DNA of 64,000 bases, from the NCBI GenBank assembly GCA_001986395.2, contig MQVO02000002.1:62001-126000 (forward strand), in the 5' to 3' direction. A program made the position numbers and the translations under genes. Origin of the DNA: Irpex lacteus. Lineage: Eukaryota > Basidiomycota > Agaricomycetes > Polyporales > Irpicaceae. Positions within the stretch are counted from its first letter, which is position 1, and every line of letters begins with the position of its first letter. This document shows, one piece after another, positions 12,633-23,049 of the stretch. The notes beneath the pieces are model-generated. The model searched no databases. It had not been told where the DNA came from and saw only the letters and a list, made by a program, of their open reading frames with translations.

Positions 12633-12869
12633 TTGGGTATGTCACGGAAGCATACTTCAAGTTGTACTTACTTGAGTACAGTTAGTAAGTATACAACGAA
12701 GAAGTTCTCCGGATCGATAAACATGTACGATATGTAATTATAGAGTACGCACCTTTCAATTTGACAGTTCTGGGGCTGCCACTGAGAGTATCGAGCGTGG
12801 GGTCAACGAATGTTGGAACATGGCCCAACAACTTGACGACTTCAGTACATAACGGTGGACGCTATTCAA

Positions 12870-12936
12870 TAATATTAGCGTTCGTCACCACGTTAGCGGC
12901 CATTCGGCGAAAGTTATACGTACTACGCTAATATTA
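12870..12936. repeat. 12-nt inverted repeat
   Basis: TAATATTAGCGT at 12870-12881 is repeated in inverted form as ACGCTAATATTA at 12925-12936, around a 43-nt spacer. It could be a hairpin or the remnant ends of a small element. I found no clear target-site duplication. Confidence 0.4.
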
Positions 12937-13103
12937 ATTGAACGTTCAAAAGTGTATACAACAAGCATGGAAACTATCAAGAAACTATTACACCCTATCG
13001 ATTACATTCCGTCACGGTCCAGCTTTGTCATTGTCCGTTTACGAAGTGACTTATACTATGCATCAATTGAGTCTGATTCTGCTTTCGTACGGAAGAGACA
13101 TGG

Positions 13104-13749
13104 TCAAAGCGCACCTAGTTCGAGACGCCAACACTGCTCACGGCCGTCCGCCCACTTGGCCCAGAGGGTGGCAGGCTAAAGAGAAAAGGTAAGCAACATA
13201 TGTCAGTGAAAGCCGTCGTAGTAAAGAATGATGCTACGTACAACGACCCTGCCATGATCGGCGAGTTGGAGATTATATTTTGTGTCCCCATAGAAGAAGC
13301 TAAATATCACAGCACGCACAAACGACAATGAGAACCCTGAGACTCCCTTGCAAAGAATAATAAACACAATTTCGTACCGGAATGTGTTGGAATCCAGCTC
13401 ATCTTCTTTGATGGCCCACGTAGTGAGGTTGGACGTTACCTCAACTGGCGTGCCGTTGCCGGGGTCCTGGTTGATGGTGAGGTACCCTCCCGTAGCGACG
13501 TTTTGAACGGCCCAGCGATTACTATCACCTTCATGTCTCTCGAGACGCCACTAAAAATTCGAACATAGAGGTGCTTGTCAGAGTGGACCATTAGGAGGAG
13601 TATGTCGAGGAACGTACTTTCTGATTGTCGCCCCCATACCAATCAAAGCCGGTACACGCTTTGTTCAAGTTGTTGTCGGAGAGAGTCAAGACTCTTCCTG
13701 CCTTTTCGTTTCGGAAGCGGAATACGGAACCAGATTCAGGTCTAGCCAT
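13104..13749 (-). CDS. Ricin-B-like (beta-trefoil) lectin
   Basis: A 144-codon protein assembled from exons 13618-13749, 13378-13550, 13242-13299 and 13104-13175, which join in phase with GT..AG introns. It begins MARPESGSVFRFRNEKAG and carries GFDWYGGDNQKW, the Gx-W-x-GGxNQxW signature of mushroom R-type lectins. The trefoil pattern continues with NRWAVQNVATGGYLTI and a C-terminal ATLWAKWADGREQCWRLEL. Length and pattern fit single-domain basidiomycete lectins of the Clitocybe nebularis type, about 150 residues, which are cytosolic and bind glycans of nematodes or insects. There is no signal peptide, as expected for that family. Sugar specificity cannot be read from the sequence. Decayed repeats flank it. 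Confidence 0.82.
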
Positions 13750-15243
13750 CGTGATATTTTGAGTCAGAGTGGGTCAATGATGGGTGCAAGCTTGGCCTCA
13801 GAGACGTAGAGTTCAGAGGGGAACGGGCCATGAATGGGTGTTATATACGGCTGGCAGGCTGTGGTGATATCATTGTGCTGTGCCTGGTGCATAGCATGTT
13901 GTATTCAGGAACACTAAGATTTCCGGATCGATAAACACTGAGTTAAGTAAAGTCGGCCACGTACTAGTACCCACTGTTCCAGCTATCTTGATAATGTCGG
14001 GGTTCCCAAGAGGTATCGGGGGCGGGGTTACTGTAGACGAGGAATCAGGATTGTAAGCAGCAGACTCGGATGCGGCTCGGTTCGGCCACTCCGCTATGGC
14101 TCATGATCGTACTAAGTAAGGGTGAGTATATTATCATAGGAACAAGGGGATCTCCGGATCGATAAGCATGTAAGATCGGCCACGTATGTACCACGTACCA
14201 TTCATCCTGCTGATCTCTGGGGTTGCGAAGAGGTCGTTTTTTAAAACGAAGTGGTGTGGAGTACGCCGAAGAATGGACGAAGGTGCGGCAAGACTTGACC
14301 AGGGTATGATTCCAACTCGGCAGAAGTTGGGGCTTTTGTGCATGGGCATCGAGTTCTCAAAGCAGCAGAAGACGATGATCTTGTGTTGCTGATGACTGGA
14401 AGAGAAATCTCAGTGCGACTCCGCCTTCGTTCGCACTGACCGCAATCGCAGGAGACGGGAAGTGACAACCGAGACAGAGATTCGAGAAGATGAATGCGGC
14501 CCATGCTCTCGCTGTCGGCGTGGCGGGCTATATATCGGTTTAGGCATGAGGCAAGTGGCGGTAAACCTAGATAAGTGTCTGAGAAATGAGAGCATGTATA
14601 GCTACCGTAGCACATGCCAGTGCCGATGCCAGCGTGGGGCGGTGGAACCCAATAATATTATGCCTACGTTGACATTGACCTTATGACTGCACTAAAGGCG
14701 TCGAAACTGGTTAGAATGTGAAGCCATTTGGCAGATGTCTGCAACGAGCCACTTTGTGGCTGAAACTCTGGCTACGGAACCGTATACTTACGAAGGCTGA
14801 AGAGAGCTGATAACCGTGGAATAGCTACTGGAGGGGATTCGTATACAAGACCGACAGTCCGGACAGCATACTAGGACGCCAGCTTGAAGTAACGAAGTAG
14901 AAAGTGTTAGTGAGATGGCTTTACTTACCTGTAAACATTGACTCTTCAGATCTTCAAAACGCGAACGTGTACCAAGGACCGATCATCTGCATCCTAGCAG
15001 TGAAATGTGATTTAGGGACAGACTTGCCAGTACTTTGTCACGTCATTCCGCAGCTTACTTTTACTATCCACTCGTCATAGATGTGCGATAGTATGGCTGC
15101 GAGAAGGTTCACCCACATCTGGACGGGTTTTCGAAAACACAATCCATACGAGTACATTATTAAAAGTACAGAATACAGTCGTAGAATGCAAGGCTAGAGA
15201 TAGCACATGCGCCGTAACGGTTGCATTACAAGTCATAGCAAAA
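13750..15243. other. Intergenic with degenerate repeats
   Basis: It contains two of the TCCGGATCGATAA-type repeat copies and several short frames. None shows a recognisable domain, and a frame at 14134-14349 (minus) overlaps the repeat. A TATA-like tract (TTATATACGG) near 13840 is suitably placed for the lectin promoter. Confidence 0.4.
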
Positions 15244-17965
15244 TTACCACGTCGTAGGTCTAAAAGGCGTAATCGTGAGCTCAACAATCACCATAAGCAT
15301 AAAAAAACGTACCCGAAGGTCTTGTTCGCTGGAGGAGTCCAGAGCGGCGAGGCATTCCAATCTGCGGTCTTCGTGAATACAGTATTACCCCACCATGTCT
15401 GGAGAGTGTTGAGGCCAATTGAGCCGTTCTTGGGGAACTCCAGTGCAAAGAAGATCAGAATAGTCGAGATCGCCAAGCCAGAGTCAAGGCCTGCGGACAA
15501 GACATCTGTGGGTGATAACGTATAACGTGAGATTCGTTCGCAGGTATACCGCGAGGCGGTGAGAAATGGGAAAATAGTGTGCTTACAGTTATACTTTGTC
15601 CACCATGAGAAATGACGCCGACGAATGATGTAGTTGAAAATGAACCCGACAACACACCAGGAAACGTAGTTGGTCGGGGTCGCGGGCGGAATCAAGCCTG
15701 TACCGGTGAAAATGACGGGCCAGTTGACGTACTTCATCAGGCCGCTGTGGAACCTCTTTTGCAGGAAGAACGTCACGACAGGAACGAATGCCCCAATGAG
15801 GAAGAACCACAGCAGCTTGTTGTAGATCTGTCCGCCGGAGAAGACACGTTGCGGTCCGATGACTCCCCATATAATAGACGCAGTGCCGAAGACAGTCGTA
15901 CTCGGGCAGATGAAGTTGTCCTTTTGGTGACGAGAGCACATTCCTTCGATATTGGTGAACATCCATGCCTGCACACCGAGCTGGACAGTTCCAGCAATAG
16001 CGGTAGCGAGGACCTGGCACCAGAACATGGGGCGTGGCGGGATCTTCATGTAATGGCCGAGCTTAAAGTCGGACGTAAAGGTAAGAGCCTGCGCCATAGT
16101 GATGTATCCCCAGGTCTTGAACATCATCATGGCAATGGGACGGCCTGGAAGTGCGTAGCCGACGATAAGCTCGGTGATGACGTTCAAACCGACTTGCTGG
16201 TTCGTTATGGCTTGGATGATGCCGATGGGGATGACATAGACGAAGGAGATGCAGAGGGCGAGGACAAAGCCCCATACTGGCATTTGTGTGTGGTAGACTT
16301 CGATGCAGACGACGCCGAAGACGAACATGACCACGAAAATCACTGCGTACCACCAGTCGGGGACTTGTGGGTACTTTGACATGAGGCGGGCGTGAACATC
16401 GCCTTGCTCGGACATGGAGCGGCGGGACTGGACCCAGATCTGCTTACGGTAGTAGACGAATGTATGTGTAATGGTGGCTGAGGATGATTATAAGTGGTAC
16501 GACACTTTGTAAGTAATTAAAAGTTGTGCTTACCAGTGACGGAGGCGAAACTCAGACCATAAGCCAAAGCGAACGTGGTAGAGAGGAAAAGAGGGGAGTA
16601 GGCCTTGTACTTGACTGGGTCGAATGTGTGTTCGGGGGTAAGGATCTGTGTGACATCGTACTCGTTTCCAGTATTGTCGTAGGAAGTCGAGGTAGACATC
16701 GGGAGGTACTTGGCGTAGAAGGTGTTCGTGTAGTACAGGATTGGGCACAGGATCCAGTAGAAGAAGACGATGGAGAAAGCGATGTTTCCCTGTGCCCACC
16801 ATGGTGTCGCGAGAGGGCTTCCAATGTACGTCATCTGAGTCCAATCGAACGTGAGGATCGACATTCCCAGCCCAGAAGACTCGCCGAACAGCTGATTTAC
16901 GATGACGTTCTCAGGAGCGATCCAGCAGACCCAGGAGAAGTACGATAAGGCCTGGAAGATGTAACCCGGGAAGAAGTACCAGAAGAAGGAGCCGAGGAAG
17001 GCGTATAGGAAAAACCTCTCACGCGAGATACCTCCACGTGTTCCGATACCGGCGTAGTATTGGGAGTGAAGAGTATTGAACAAAGTGCAGGTCACAAGGT
17101 TGGTTGGCCAGATCATGGAAGGAGGTTGGACGAGGAAGCGACGGGCGATTCCTCCAATGGAAAATCCGATGAGCTGGGTAGACATAACAAGGAGCCATTG
17201 GTATGCGAAGGGCGGACTCTGGTTGTAATACACCTTTTGCACTGCAACAATATCCGTCTAAGCCATGACAGCAACTCGTTAATGCGATATATCACAAAAA
17301 CCACAAGGCACTCACGGCATACGCAGATTGAGAGCCAACACTGGCCATGATCGTGATGAGAACGTGCTCCTTAATTGAGAAGGGGCCAGGGTTAAGCGAT
17401 ACGCCAAAGATCTTGACGCTAGGGACCACACGAGCCCACACACGCATGATGGGCAAAGACACCAATTGCGCTACAATCTACAGTGCCGGTACTCGGTTCA
17501 GAACGGCGTTTTCGAAAACAAATCATGGAACGACTTACACCGGTGATAGTCACGGACGGGAACCGGAAGAAGAAAAACTGGTTAAGACCAGGGATAAGAA
17601 TAGCCCAGCAGATACCAATGAACCACGCGCGGAATGTAGCGCAGGGCATGTCCGGGTCGTCGGTGTTGGCGACGGCTGAGCGCACCTCCGGATATGGCGA
17701 ATCGTCCTCTGACCAGTCAAACACCTGTTAGGCCAAATTCGTAGCAGGATACCTCCACCACGGCTCCTGCTTACCTAGGAACTCGGCGTCGGCCGTCAAG
17801 TTGGGATCATCGAAGTCAGCAATGGCGGTGACGACATCTGCGGGGCCACGAACTCGGACGTCAGTAACGAAAGGTGATAGCCAGTTGTTAGTGAAACTTA
17901 CGCTGCGTCTCCTCATGCTTCTCTCCATCCACTTTCTCCTCGAAGGAGGCGGTACGTGCGGACAT
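15244..17965 (-). CDS. OPT-family oligopeptide transporter
   Basis: A proton-coupled oligopeptide transporter of the OPT family, located in the plasma membrane or vacuole. Translation starts at 17965 with a short acidic N-terminus; exon 1 is 17902-17965. The next exons give ADFDDPNLTADAEFLG and FDWSEDDSPYPEVRSAV. The family signature NPGPFSIKEHVLI follows, then many hydrophobic segments, for example WFIGICWAILIPGLNQFFFF and VPDWWYAVIFVVMFVFGVVC. The last coding bases come after an intron near 15264-15313 and give PPANKTFGPTTW then stop at 15244; this FG-x-x-W terminus is typical of the family. Roughly 12-16 membrane segments can be counted. Substrate is unknown: small peptides, glutathione or siderophore-like ligands are known for relatives. 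No lesion seen. Confidence 0.92.
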
Positions 17966-20399
17966 GGTGGGGACGAAGTCAACAAGGGATGGACACGGAG
18001 CGGTGACGAGGAATATATAGATAAGTGGCCAGGGAGCGATGGCGTGTGCCTCTGGAAAAAGAACCTACAGAACCATCGAAATTGGGACAGCGCGGAAATG
18101 AGAACATGCTTATCGGCTTCTGGGAAGGGCGAGATAGCATGGCCACCAGCGGTGCAAAACACCTCCCGTGGCCGGCATCAATAGGTGGTGCATGTGGGCG
18201 GAAGGCTTAAGGTTTCGTTTTGTCGTGGAATTCCCAATACCTAATAACGAAGATTCAATGGTGGGACAGCCCCGCAACAGATTGAGCGCCGTATAGCACC
18301 CATATGCGACGCATTCCCATGACCTGAATTCGCTTCCCGGCCGGATTGCTTCTCTAGGACAGAACTTCTCTCACTGATATCGGTAGTGAGCATTTTGTTC
18401 ACACGATGGGGATAACTTCATACTATTACCTGATCCGCGATACCCTCCATCTGAAGACGCCTTTCATCTGCCAAGTGAGTTTTTAGACAGCTAAATTCTC
18501 TTGTAAAGGGTTGTGTAGCGTCTTGAGACCTCTAGATAACGCCCTAAGTGATATCAGTCTGGTGGAATTAAGCTATGTAATGACTTCGGGCGGTGAGTAA
18601 ATAACTCAGGTCCGTGAGACTCAGAAGTACTTACGTTCCCATGGTCAGAGCCTCGCATATGGTGTCTTCCAGTTCCGCAAGGTCCCACTTGTAGGGATAT
18701 GGAAGCAGATACGTGCCACCGTGGCGGGGCTGTAGCAGCTACGGGCCGCCGCAATTACGCTTGGTGATGCGCCAGAGTTAAATTTAGATCATTCCGACAA
18801 TCTTTCCTTGTTACTAGAATACTTTTGGTGAGTATGCAGATGAATCCAGTTGACAGGATATAAGAATGATCGTCGTGGCGTTCCGGTGCCTCGGCGCGTC
18901 GAAGCTGCTTGACCAAATGAAAGATATCGGGATTCCAGGCACCATCGTAGAGAACTGGCTGCGCAGCTCTAGCTGTCATATCCTTGTGACCACCTTAGGG
19001 TTCACGTAAGTGGTAGAAAGACCCATGATAGCGTAAGGTTTGTCTGCTTGCTGCAACCGCTGAAATTTGTAAGGTTCTGTAGCAAGCAGGTGTCAGTTTA
19101 CAGCACGCGACACTTTATAGGGTGAAAGGTCGAGTGACCACATATCCTCTGGTTCGCGTTCTACCTGTGAAGGATACAATATACAGCAATGAAGAAACGT
19201 CGGAAGGCCACACGCATAATACTGTCATGTGGAGCATCGGTAGAGTTGAGAGTGCCAATACCTAAAATAAACAAATAGCACGCGATAGCGAAAGGATTAG
19301 TCCCATCACAGTTCATCACGGATGAGAATGGACTGATAGTACTGACATCACTTGGGTATATCGTCCCGCCGAGGTTTTACTGCGTAATTGAGTACGAGCA
19401 CGGCCGGGTTTCTGAACGGCACATGGCAGCCCGTGGCCATTGAGATTTCCCAGTTGTCTTGTCTCCTATCGGCTGCCCGCCTTGCTTCGCTGTCTTGTTG
19501 GCAAGGCTGCAAAGTTTCTACCCCAAAGGGCTGTGCAACCTTCAAGAATCGAAATGTTATTCAATCTCTTCCCCAGCTTCGAGAACGTGGTTTGGATTTG
19601 TCAAAGAATTATTCTTGAACTGTATCGCTGCATTACCCGTGCTGTGCTGTCAAATAAGCATTTTCATAACGTGAGACAATGTCAACGAAGCTGGCCAAGC
19701 GGGATCTCGACATGTTGTCCCGTAACTCGCCAGGTAGCCTGCGAAGGTCCAGAGATCCTTGGTAGATTGTAGCACTGACAACACAGCGACAAATTCGTAG
19801 AGTGACAAACAGCCGTGTATAACGGAACATAGGGCGTATGAATCTGTCGATTCGGACGATGAGGATAACCATCGGATGAGTTACAGCGAAGAGAACTCAC
19901 AATGAGCACGAGTCTATCATCACAAGAACTCTTGAACGTTGGAAACGGCTTATACCATCATATACCCGTTTGAATAACCACGACTTATGGACACTGTGAT
20001 CATGGATGCTGGTTTGAGAGGAATTGAGAGGAATTCGTTGCCAACCACAAGTAGTAGGCGGCAGGGCGGACCACGTGTCCTTACATAAGCTTCAGCAGCC
20101 TAATAGGGAAGGTGTCCCCGCTGGTTGGTTCGACTTTCGAGGCCTTCGCGCATCTTGATTCATTCATATGCATTGCACATACATTACTACCTCTCTAATC
20201 TTCTAAGGCGACAGGCTCGCATTTTACATCGCTATACTAATTCTCTCGCTACTTACGTATCTGCGCACACCAAGTTCCAGGATATCATACGCGGCGAACC
20301 AACAAACCAAGGCATCAGCAACCTGCTCCAGTTGGCAGGAACTTTTACGACCTCAAGCCTTCAATCCAGCAGTGTATCAGTCTATTCTCTCTTCACAAC
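17966..20399. other. Long intergenic region (2.4 kb)
   Basis: I recognise no gene. Frames at 18755-18979 (minus) and 19388-19772 (plus) have no domain-like pattern. A perfect 10-bp tandem duplication (TTGAGAGGAA twice) lies at 20014-20033. The right end should be promoter and leader of the gene at 20400. Confidence 0.4.
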
Positions 20400-22598
20400 A
20401 TGAAGTTTCACAAAATCGCAAGCTTCTTCAAACGGTCTCAGTCCGATAGCGCAATCTCTACTCACCTGGAATCCGTAGTGGCACCTGCAAAACGACCTCA
20501 CTCTCTCTCAGCCATCGACGACATAGTTCTTCCCTTGGATGCTTCGAATCCGTTTGCCTCTCAGCTTCTAGCGGCCGGGACTCTGGCCAAGACCCCCTCG
20601 GTCGACTTGTCCACGACAAACCTGGCGAGTACAGAAAGTATCTCCGCGAAGGGTTCTGGGAGCAACGTATCTTGCGCCTCGAGTGGGCACATCTCTACCG
20701 CTTCCCACACCGTAGTAGTGGAGGTATTGACTCGCAGGATTCAGGAACTCGAGGAACAGCGCATCGCTGCGGAGTGGCATGCTACTCCGGACGACGGCGG
20801 CTCTGTGGAAAGCGCCAAGGGCACCTGCGGGAAACTTCAGCAACAGAACAGACAACTGTCGACAGAACTCTCGGACGTTCGCATGTCACTTTCACGTACA
20901 ATTCAACAGCTGTCGGCGGTTCAAACCAAGAATGACCGACTGCAGGCGCTGTTCGACCTACCGATTCTGGTCTCTGTCTTCCAGGCTGTCTTATCTGGGG
21001 CAACCCCTCTGGAGGCTCTCATAAACTCCGTCAAGCAGGCTATAACTCAGTCGTCGCTGCCTGGATCATCCACTAACCCGTGGCGTACCCTACTGGAACC
21101 TGTTGTGGGGTCGCGCTCGCCAGAGGACTACATCGCCCAAGTGAACTGCACCCTGCGAGCGCGTCGGGAGAGCCGAGACTGGCGGAAGAAGGCGCTGTTC
21201 TGGAAAGGGCATGCTCGCGAAGATGGCAGACATCAAGATACCGTTACTCCGAGCTCGTCGCAACTGTCAGATATCGTCGAACACGGTGCTTGCGCCCCCA
21301 AACCTAGCCGCGCTGAGGAGACTTCCTGCACTTATGTCAAGCTACCGGTGAAATCCATTAGCGTGGAAACTAGGGCGGAAGTTCATGACCCGAGTTCTCC
21401 TGTGGCAGTACAGGTTCCTATCGTTCCTCCAACAGAATCTACGTCTGAGTTGTACGCCACTCGTGTCGAGACACAATGTTCTCCGCCCTCAGGTCGTAAT
21501 CATGTGGCTACAGCTGAAACCGTAAACCCACGAATGGTCCTGGACGAACCTCATCAGCCCATATCGGAGCGACCTTTGTCCTCATGTGATACAGATCTTG
21601 GGCTGCAGAGCGGCGCATCTTCATCCTCTATGTACGGTAATCTTCCCCCGCTGGCCTCGGTTACCTTTCGTGAAAGCTACTCTATCCGCAGTATTTCGTC
21701 AAAGAAGGACCATGGCCCTCTATCAAGCTCTACTTCGAAGTCTAGTGTCCCTCGGAAGTCTAGGATCTCAGCACAGAACCCTATTGTCGATGTTGCTTCC
21801 CCTCGTGACCCAGATCCTTCCATGGCTTCTTCTCGCTCGATCGCAGGATCCTCATCAATATCTCAGTCTGTCTTGGAACCCATATCGGAGTCGCACGCTG
21901 AACCAAAGGTCGAACGAGTTCATACACCTCCGCCTCTGCCCGCGCCCACTACTGCAGATGAGGCTGGCTCGAAGTCTCGACCAGGTAGCTCGGAGTTCAG
22001 TTTTGGCTCTGGCTCTTGGGAACACCTCAGTACTTTCCTCACCAAGTCTTTCTCGTTCTTTGCTGGGGATTCTAGTGCCGCCACTGTGGCGACTGCTGTT
22101 AAGGTCTCCGACGTCTTCACCATCGCCCAGGCCGAGCCGAAGACATCTCAACCTGCCCAAGCGACAACCAACCCGATAACCAAGGTAGATCATGTCGACG
22201 AGAACGTGAAACCTGACGTCCCTATCTCTACGCCGTCCACCACGCCGAGAAGTTCCCCCAATTCGAGTCCAATGAAGAAGTCTCGTCTACCCGTGATGCG
22301 CAAGACCAAGCCTACGGTACAGTCCGCGACGGCGAAGTTCATAAAGCGATTGTCCAGAAACATCTCGAAGCCATTGTTAATGGAGAGTACCAACGTCGCC
22401 GTGATTGATTCTCGGACGCAACCGTCCAAGGTTCCTATGGGACGTTCGAGAGCTGGAAGTTCCGCTAATGCTGCGAATGGGTTCAACAAGTCGAAGCTGG
22501 CGAGTGGTGTTGTTGGCTCCGCAGGAGTGAAGAATCAGAAGGGCAAGACAGTCGTTAGCCCTGCTAAGAAGGTTGTCAAGGGTGCCACTCCCGCATAA
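20400..22598 (+). CDS. Ser/Pro-rich coiled-coil protein, unknown function
   Basis: One uninterrupted frame of 732 codons starts at 20400. Residues about 95-190 form a likely coiled coil, with RRIQELEEQRIAAEWHA and KLQQQNRQLSTELSDVRMSL. The following 50 residues look helical. The rest is rich in Ser, Pro and Thr, with KPSRAEETS-like and SSPNSSPMKKSRLP patches, and the C-terminus is basic (KNQKGKTVVSPAKKVVKG). This suggests a disordered, possibly phosphorylated scaffold or a nuclear or cytoskeletal protein, but no family is recognised. The lack of introns is unusual beside its neighbours. Codon use looks ordinary. Confidence 0.75.
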   Translation: MKFHKIASFFKRSQSDSAISTHLESVVAPAKRPHSLSAIDDIVLPLDASNPFASQLLAAGTLAKTPSVDLSTTNLASTESISAKGSGSNVSCASSGHISTASHTVVVEVLTRRIQELEEQRIAAEWHATPDDGGSVESAKGTCGKLQQQNRQLSTELSDVRMSLSRTIQQLSAVQTKNDRLQALFDLPILVSVFQAVLSGATPLEALINSVKQAITQSSLPGSSTNPWRTLLEPVVGSRSPEDYIAQVNCTLRARRESRDWRKKALFWKGHAREDGRHQDTVTPSSSQLSDIVEHGACAPKPSRAEETSCTYVKLPVKSISVETRAEVHDPSSPVAVQVPIVPPTESTSELYATRVETQCSPPSGRNHVATAETVNPRMVLDEPHQPISERPLSSCDTDLGLQSGASSSSMYGNLPPLASVTFRESYSIRSISSKKDHGPLSSSTSKSSVPRKSRISAQNPIVDVASPRDPDPSMASSRSIAGSSSISQSVLEPISESHAEPKVERVHTPPPLPAPTTADEAGSKSRPGSSEFSFGSGSWEHLSTFLTKSFSFFAGDSSAATVATAVKVSDVFTIAQAEPKTSQPAQATTNPITKVDHVDENVKPDVPISTPSTTPRSSPNSSPMKKSRLPVMRKTKPTVQSATAKFIKRLSRNISKPLLMESTNVAVIDSRTQPSKVPMGRSRAGSSANAANGFNKSKLASGVVGSAGVKNQKGKTVVSPAKKVVKGATPA

Positions 22599-23049
22599 TG
22601 GGATTATGGTATTGGTGTGTTGACTCGCTGGACGGGTCCTGACATGTACCTATTTCACCTGTCATTACTTTTGTGTTCTAGATTATAGATGTATGTTCAT
22701 CATAATACCTGTAGCATCAGAAACCTCAAAGGACTTGAGCTTGCCCCGAGGAGGAAGGCGGCTTGTGTACCGTCGAGGGAGCAGACTTCGTTGTAAGGTT
22801 AGGGTTACCGCTATGGTCGACTGGGAATGCTTAGCGCCCAGTGCTTCTTAGTACTCACCCTGACCATCAGGTCTCAAAGTCGCGTTCTTTGCCTTCCAAG
22901 TCGTGCTATCTGCGAAACATCGGGTTAGAATATTTTATTGAAGTGACGGCGGTAAGTTGAAATTGGAACCCACACCATAAGGGAACTCTACTCACCCCGA
23001 CTTAACTGTTTGCTGTTCAGGCGACAATTCCTCGGATATACTGGCTGCA
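22599..23049. other. Intergenic
   Basis: No gene recognised. A telomere-like GGTTAGGGTTA occurs once near 22797 and is too short to mean anything. Confidence 0.4.

Larger units (their letters stand above)
12708..14165. repeat. Dispersed repeat, three copies around the lectin gene
   Basis: The 13-mer TCCGGATCGATAA occurs at 12708-12720, 13922-13934 and 14153-14165. At the second and third copies similarity extends right into a GTCGGCCACGTA/ATCGGCCACGTA stretch. At all three the minus strand shows a CCCxGA(x)AT-type segment before a possible splice donor. They look like decayed copies of one gene fragment, two on the 5' side of the lectin and one beyond its 3' end. The parent gene was not recognised. 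Confidence 0.5.

Noticed and set aside
15612..16379. 255-codon frame on the plus strand
   Set aside because: Antisense shadow of the OPT transporter, with no domain of its own.
18755..18979. Minus frame with NPDIFHLVKQLRRAEAPERH
   Set aside because: Looks somewhat exon-like but is isolated and of no recognised family.
20014..20033. 10-bp tandem duplication TTGAGAGGAA
   Set aside because: A small local slippage event with no linked feature.
21586..22179. 197-codon frame rich in Leu, Ser and Arg
   Set aside because: Second-frame reading of the Ser/Pro-rich gene at 20400-22598.
22795..22807. Telomere-like GGTTAGGGTTA
   Set aside because: Only about one and a half repeat units, which is expected by chance.
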